DNA from: Gleimia hominis | Lineage (GTDB): Bacteria; Actinomycetota; Actinomycetes; Actinomycetales; Actinomycetaceae | NCBI RefSeq assembly: GCF_002871945.2 | Contig: NZ_CP126963.1 | Span: 186,001 to 250,000 of the forward strand | DNA length: 64,000 bases | Reading direction: 5' to 3' | In this document: piece after piece, positions 61,509 through 64,000 of the stretch | How positions within the stretch are numbered: position 1 is the stretch's first letter | How the letters are laid out: every line of letters starts with the position of its first letter | The notes under the pieces: model-generated | Seen by the model: only the letters and a program-made list of their open reading frames with translations | Database searches by the model: none | What the model was told of the DNA's origin: nothing | Made by a program: the position numbers and the translations under genes

Positions 61509-62141
61509 TTATTGCCGCACAGCTATGAGCAGGCCGTCACCGACGGGCAGGAGGTTGGTGATGAACTGGTCGGATTCAGCGAGTTCTTTGTTCAGTTGAC
61601 GCATGGTGACGGTGCCGGGTTCGCGCCGGGCGGGGTCCGCAACAGTGTCGTGCCAGAGAGCGTGGGCGTAGGCGAGGACCCCTCCGGGTCGGAGCATGCG
61701 TGCAGCATGCTGGATGTACGCGGCATTTTCTGACGGGGTTGCGTCAACGAACACCATGTCGTAAGCGTGCGCGGCCATGCGGGGAAGGACATCCAACGCG
61801 CGGTCAGTGATTAACCTGGTGCGGGGTGGGCGCGAGCCGGCGGCGGCAAAGGCAGCGCGGGCTACGCGGTGGAACTCGGTTTCGTGGTCAATGGTGGTCA
61901 GAACCGCACCTTCCCGCATTCCAGATAGGAGCCACAGGCCGGACACTCCCACGCCAGTACCGATTTCTGTCACGGCTTTCGCCCCGCAGGTGGCTACGAG
62001 CGTGCGTAGTGCGGAGCCGGTGCCCGGGGAGATGGGGGTGCAGCCCAGTTCTTCGGCTTGCATTCGGGTTGCGGCTATGACGTCGCCCTCGGGAACAAAA
62101 TCTTCGCAGTATGACCAGCTGAGGGCTTTATCGGTACTGAT
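61509..62141 (-). CDS. SAM-dependent O-methyltransferase, probable ATC start
   Basis: A class I methyltransferase of the family often annotated as 'O-methyltransferase' (like mycobacterial Rv1220c). Motifs: AVTEIGTGVGVSGLWLLSGM (SAM site), TTIDHETEF and YDMVFVDATPSENAAYI (acidic metal/catalytic loop). The ATG at 62063 would remove the conserved N-terminal segment LSWSYCEDFVPEGDVIAATR. The frame is open upstream to a codon ATC at 62141 that sits five bases after a perfect AGGAGG (62147-62152), giving 210 residues. No ATG/GTG/TTG is available in that region before an in-frame stop. Convergent with the DUF3117 gene. Confidence 0.85.
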   Translation of the reverse strand: MSTDKALSWSYCEDFVPEGDVIAATRMQAEELGCTPISPGTGSALRTLVATCGAKAVTEIGTGVGVSGLWLLSGMREGAVLTTIDHETEFHRVARAAFAAAGSRPPRTRLITDRALDVLPRMAAHAYDMVFVDATPSENAAYIQHAARMLRPGGVLAYAHALWHDTVADPARREPGTVTMRQLNKELAESDQFITNLLPVGDGLLIAVRQ

Positions 62142-62223
62142 GGTTACCTCCTGAGCGCATTAGTGTGATTGTTTCTATTCTAGTCGGTTCGAGGCCCCCG
62201 CGGGTTCTGCTTAGAATAGAGCC

Positions 62224-62952
62224 ATGTTTGGAATTAGCGGGGCGGAGTTTTTGGTGATCGCCGTGGTCATCGTTGTGGTTGTGGGCCCGTCTCGTCTTCC
62301 TGAGGTTACGCGCACTCTGACGCGGTGGGTTAAGAAGTTGCGCGTGCAGCTGACTAAGGTGCGGGCGTCTTTGGATTCTGAGGTTGGAGACGACCTGCGG
62401 AACATGAACTTGTCTGCCTTGGATGTGCGCCAGTATGATCCACGTCGGATTGTGCGCGAAGCGGTACAAGAAGAGATGGATGAGTGGCGTAAACTCGTAG
62501 GCCCGTTTGGGCAGGCGAATGCAAGTTCCCAAGCGAATGCGCAAGCGACGGCACACGCTAATGCCGCGGCCTCCACCTCGAATCAGACTTCTGCGCCAGC
62601 CGGCCCCAGCCAAGCCTCGTCAGCAGCTACCTCGAACCAGACAGCAGGCTCTGTTCAAGCTGCCGGTGCGGCTGCGGCTAGTGCAACCGCAGTGGGGCCG
62701 GCCACTGGAGCGTCCACTGGTGCCGCAACCGGTGCCACATCTGGGACCGCGGGCGAAACAGGGGCGGTACGCGCGCCGCTGAACCCGGTTGCACCGCAAA
62801 AACGTGGGATGCGCGTGGGGCAGTGGTATGTGTCGGACCGGCGCGGCTACGGAGCCCAGGTGGCACGTGCGGTGCGGGCGGCTGCGTCCACTAAGAAAAC
62901 CCGACGCCTGACTGGGCAAGCTGTTTACAGGAATCCGCGCCCCCGCAACTGA
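62224..62952 (+). CDS. tatB: Twin-arginine translocase subunit TatB with a long low-complexity tail
   Basis: Part of the machinery that exports folded proteins. The N-terminal anchor helix with FGISGAEFLVIAVVIVVVVGPSRLPE and the following amphipathic helix (TLTRWVKKLRVQL) are typical. After residue 90 the protein is Ala/Ser/Thr/Gly-rich (ANASSQANAQATAHANAAAS; TGAATGATSGT), followed by a basic C-terminal GQWYVSDRRGYG and RRLTGQA. TatB is usually 100-170 residues, so the tail roughly doubles it. ATG start at 62224. Confidence 0.9.
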   Translation: MFGISGAEFLVIAVVIVVVVGPSRLPEVTRTLTRWVKKLRVQLTKVRASLDSEVGDDLRNMNLSALDVRQYDPRRIVREAVQEEMDEWRKLVGPFGQANASSQANAQATAHANAAASTSNQTSAPAGPSQASSAATSNQTAGSVQAAGAAAASATAVGPATGASTGAATGATSGTAGETGAVRAPLNPVAPQKRGMRVGQWYVSDRRGYGAQVARAVRAAASTKKTRRLTGQAVYRNPRPRN

Positions 62953-62965
62953 CCTGGCCGCTTAA

Positions 62966-63050
62966 ACGGGCCGGGCGCTTGAACGCGCGCATCGCCTTCA
63001 CGGGTCGGGCGCTTGAACGCGCGCATCGCCTTAACGGGCCGGGCGCTTTA
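62966..63050 (+). repeat. 34-bp direct tandem repeat, about 2.5 copies
   Basis: ACGGGCCGGGCGCTTGAACG-type unit starts at 62966, 63000 and 63034 with few differences (ACGGG at each). It begins just after the tatB stop and runs up to the cupin gene's 3' end. No obvious terminator function. Confidence 0.82.
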
Positions 63051-63063
63051 TCGGGCTGCGTAG

Positions 63064-63417
63064 TTAATCCTGCGGCTGCCAGGGTTTCGCGTCTACCATC
63101 ACCAGTTGCATCCGGCAATCTGTTAACGCGGTTAGTGAATGTGAAGCCTTTGGAGCTAGATATATCGAGTCACCCGCAGTGATCGTGTGGTCTTGTCCCT
63201 CAACAGGAAAACTCATTTCGCCTTCTAGAAGCGTTACCACTACCGCTTTGGGGCTCGCGTGGGTGGAAAGGGACTGGCCTTTTCCGAACGTGAATATGGT
63301 TAACTGCAAGATTTCGTTATCAATAGGTACTTTTGAGGTCGTGGCATCCGCAACGATCGGGAGCGAATCTGATAAACCGGTTGCAACCACGCTGTCAGTA
63401 AATGGGGTCTTCCGCAT
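63064..63417 (-). CDS. Small cupin-fold protein
   Basis: A 117-residue single-domain cupin (beta-barrel; LLEGEMSFPVEGQDHTI and GDSIYLAPKASHSLTAL). The usual metal-binding motif 1 is reduced: STHASPKAVVVTLLEG keeps the first His but not the second His or the Glu, so metal binding may be lost or altered. It starts ATG at 63417 with AGGAGT upstream. No specific role can be assigned; convergent with tatB. Confidence 0.8.
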   Translation of the reverse strand: MRKTPFTDSVVATGLSDSLPIVADATTSKVPIDNEILQLTIFTFGKGQSLSTHASPKAVVVTLLEGEMSFPVEGQDHTITAGDSIYLAPKASHSLTALTDCRMQLVMVDAKPWQPQD

Positions 63418-63756
63418 ATTAGTACTCCTATCGAGTGAAGATTATCTGAACCTGCAATTAACAAGTTTATATCCGTGAAAAAGGTTTGGGTAGGCGCGGA
63501 CTGAATTGGTTTGCGTAGGCGCATGCTGGATCAGTTTGGGCAGGCGTAGGGAGTCGGTTTGGGTAGGCCCAGCTTTTCTAGACCAGGATCGTCTTATAAC
63601 GGCTGGCTGTCTTAGAAGCGTCGAATGCCTTCCCCGGGCAGTGGATATCTGTTGGGTCCTAGCATGCTCGTGGACTAATGTAGGTAGGCGCAAAAGGTGT
63701 GGGTTAGCAGGTGCCTGCGGTAGGTATCAGCTGGCAGGTAGTTGAGGGGAGTTAGC
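63418..63756. other. 339-bp gap with a degenerate 25-bp tandem repeat
   Basis: Between the divergent cupin and TauE-family genes. GGTTTGGGTAGGCG recurs in slightly varied form at 63483, 63508, 63533 and 63556 (periods 25, 25, 23). Minus-strand ORFs here (to 63442) merely read these repeats and have no ribosome site. No RNA gene is recognisable. Promoters of the flanking genes presumably lie here. Confidence 0.7.
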
Positions 63757-64000
63757 GTGACCATCGGAGCGATTTTGGGCATTATTGCCGCGGGGATTGG
63801 GGCCGGTGCTATCAACACGATGGTTGGCAGTGGATCGCTCGTGAGTTTCCCAATTTTGCTTGCGTTCGGCTACTCACCGCTGGTTGCGAATATAACGAAC
63901 ACGATAGGTCTGGTGCCCGGCTCAATATCTGGTGCGTGGGGGTACCGGCGCGAACTTGAGGGGCAGAAAAAACGGATTATTGGATACGGTGTCGTGTCCC
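63757..64000 (+). CDS. TauE/SafE-family sulfite/organosulfur exporter (5' part)
   Basis: An 81-codon N-terminal fragment running off the window. The start is GTG at 63757 behind GAGGGGA. It opens with a membrane helix (AILGIIAAGIGAGAIN) followed by the family's GSGSLVSFP and NTIGLVPGSISGAWGYRRE motifs. These membrane proteins carry sulfite, sulfonates or related anions; substrate is not determinable from this part. Confidence 0.88.
   Translation, partial: MTIGAILGIIAAGIGAGAINTMVGSGSLVSFPILLAFGYSPLVANITNTIGLVPGSISGAWGYRRELEGQKKRIIGYGVVS

Noticed and set aside
62891-63118. Minus-strand ORF near the 34-bp repeats
   Set aside because: It reads through the repeat and the end of tatB, with no ribosome site or recognisable motif.
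63442-63693. Minus-strand ORF with recurring RLPKLIQ/APTQTNS-like text
   Set aside because: Its 'motifs' are the translated 25-bp DNA repeats; no initiation signal.

Overview
The window looks like a chromosomal segment of a fermentative, high-GC Gram-positive bacterium (Actinomycetota). The supporting features are a resuscitation-promoting factor, a DUF3117 microprotein, an actinobacterial-type two-domain NadE, glmU-prs-rplY synteny, many GTG/TTG starts, a DtxR/IdeR-type iron box and a pta-ackA acetate pathway. The family Actinomycetaceae is my best guess, but the sequence alone does not prove it. I see no phage, insertion sequence, CRISPR array or rRNA. One tRNA-Gln(TTG) is present.

Layout. 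1-6059: surface-polysaccharide genes (end of a large membrane protein, two family-2 glycosyltransferases, a Wzx-type flippase, an O-antigen-ligase-like polymerase). 6135-15003 (minus): an iron-uptake operon in the order FTR1 permease, P19-like lipoprotein, DUF2318 membrane Fe-S protein, two FtsX/MacB permeases, ATPase, FMN-binding lipoprotein, ApbE flavin transferase, with an iron box at the promoter. 15147-20399 (minus): pta-ackA-nadE and a small membrane protein. 20636-25924: an asymmetric two-subunit ABC exporter, then guaA. 26160-33195: arabinose catabolism (araBDA, a LacI-type regulator, an MFS sugar porter) with two identical operator palindromes. 33205-39480: tatD, rpf, rsmA, ispE and a Uup-like ABC-F gene. 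39636-43487 (minus): an ABC-2 exporter with MarR and TetR regulators. 43678-49101: tRNA-Gln, a shortened glmU, prs, rplY, a GT87 mannosyltransferase-like gene and manC. 49260-60184: nucleoside uptake (BMP lipoprotein, ATPase, two permeases) with cdd, deoA, deoC, a phosphohexomutase-family gene and purine nucleoside phosphorylase. 60269-64000: LOG-family protein, DUF3117, O-methyltransferase, tatB, a cupin and the start of a TauE-family gene.

How the parts work together. The iron operon combines ferrous/ferric transport with covalently flavinylated, extracytoplasmic electron-transfer components. The arabinose locus feeds the pentose phosphate pathway, and the nucleoside locus feeds pentose phosphates and acetaldehyde/glyceraldehyde-3-phosphate into the same pool. 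Pta-AckA then makes ATP from acetyl-CoA.

The most notable observations are these. NadE appears to have lost all three catalytic residues of its glutaminase domain while its synthetase domain is intact. GlmU lacks the end of its acetyltransferase domain. The exporter pair divides its ATP-site motifs cleanly between two subunits. An O-methyltransferase seems to start at ATC behind a perfect Shine-Dalgarno. The FTR1 signal peptide is split from a well-placed start by a one-base frame offset at a T5 run. Short tandem repeats (18-34 bp) recur in intergenic gaps and gene tails.
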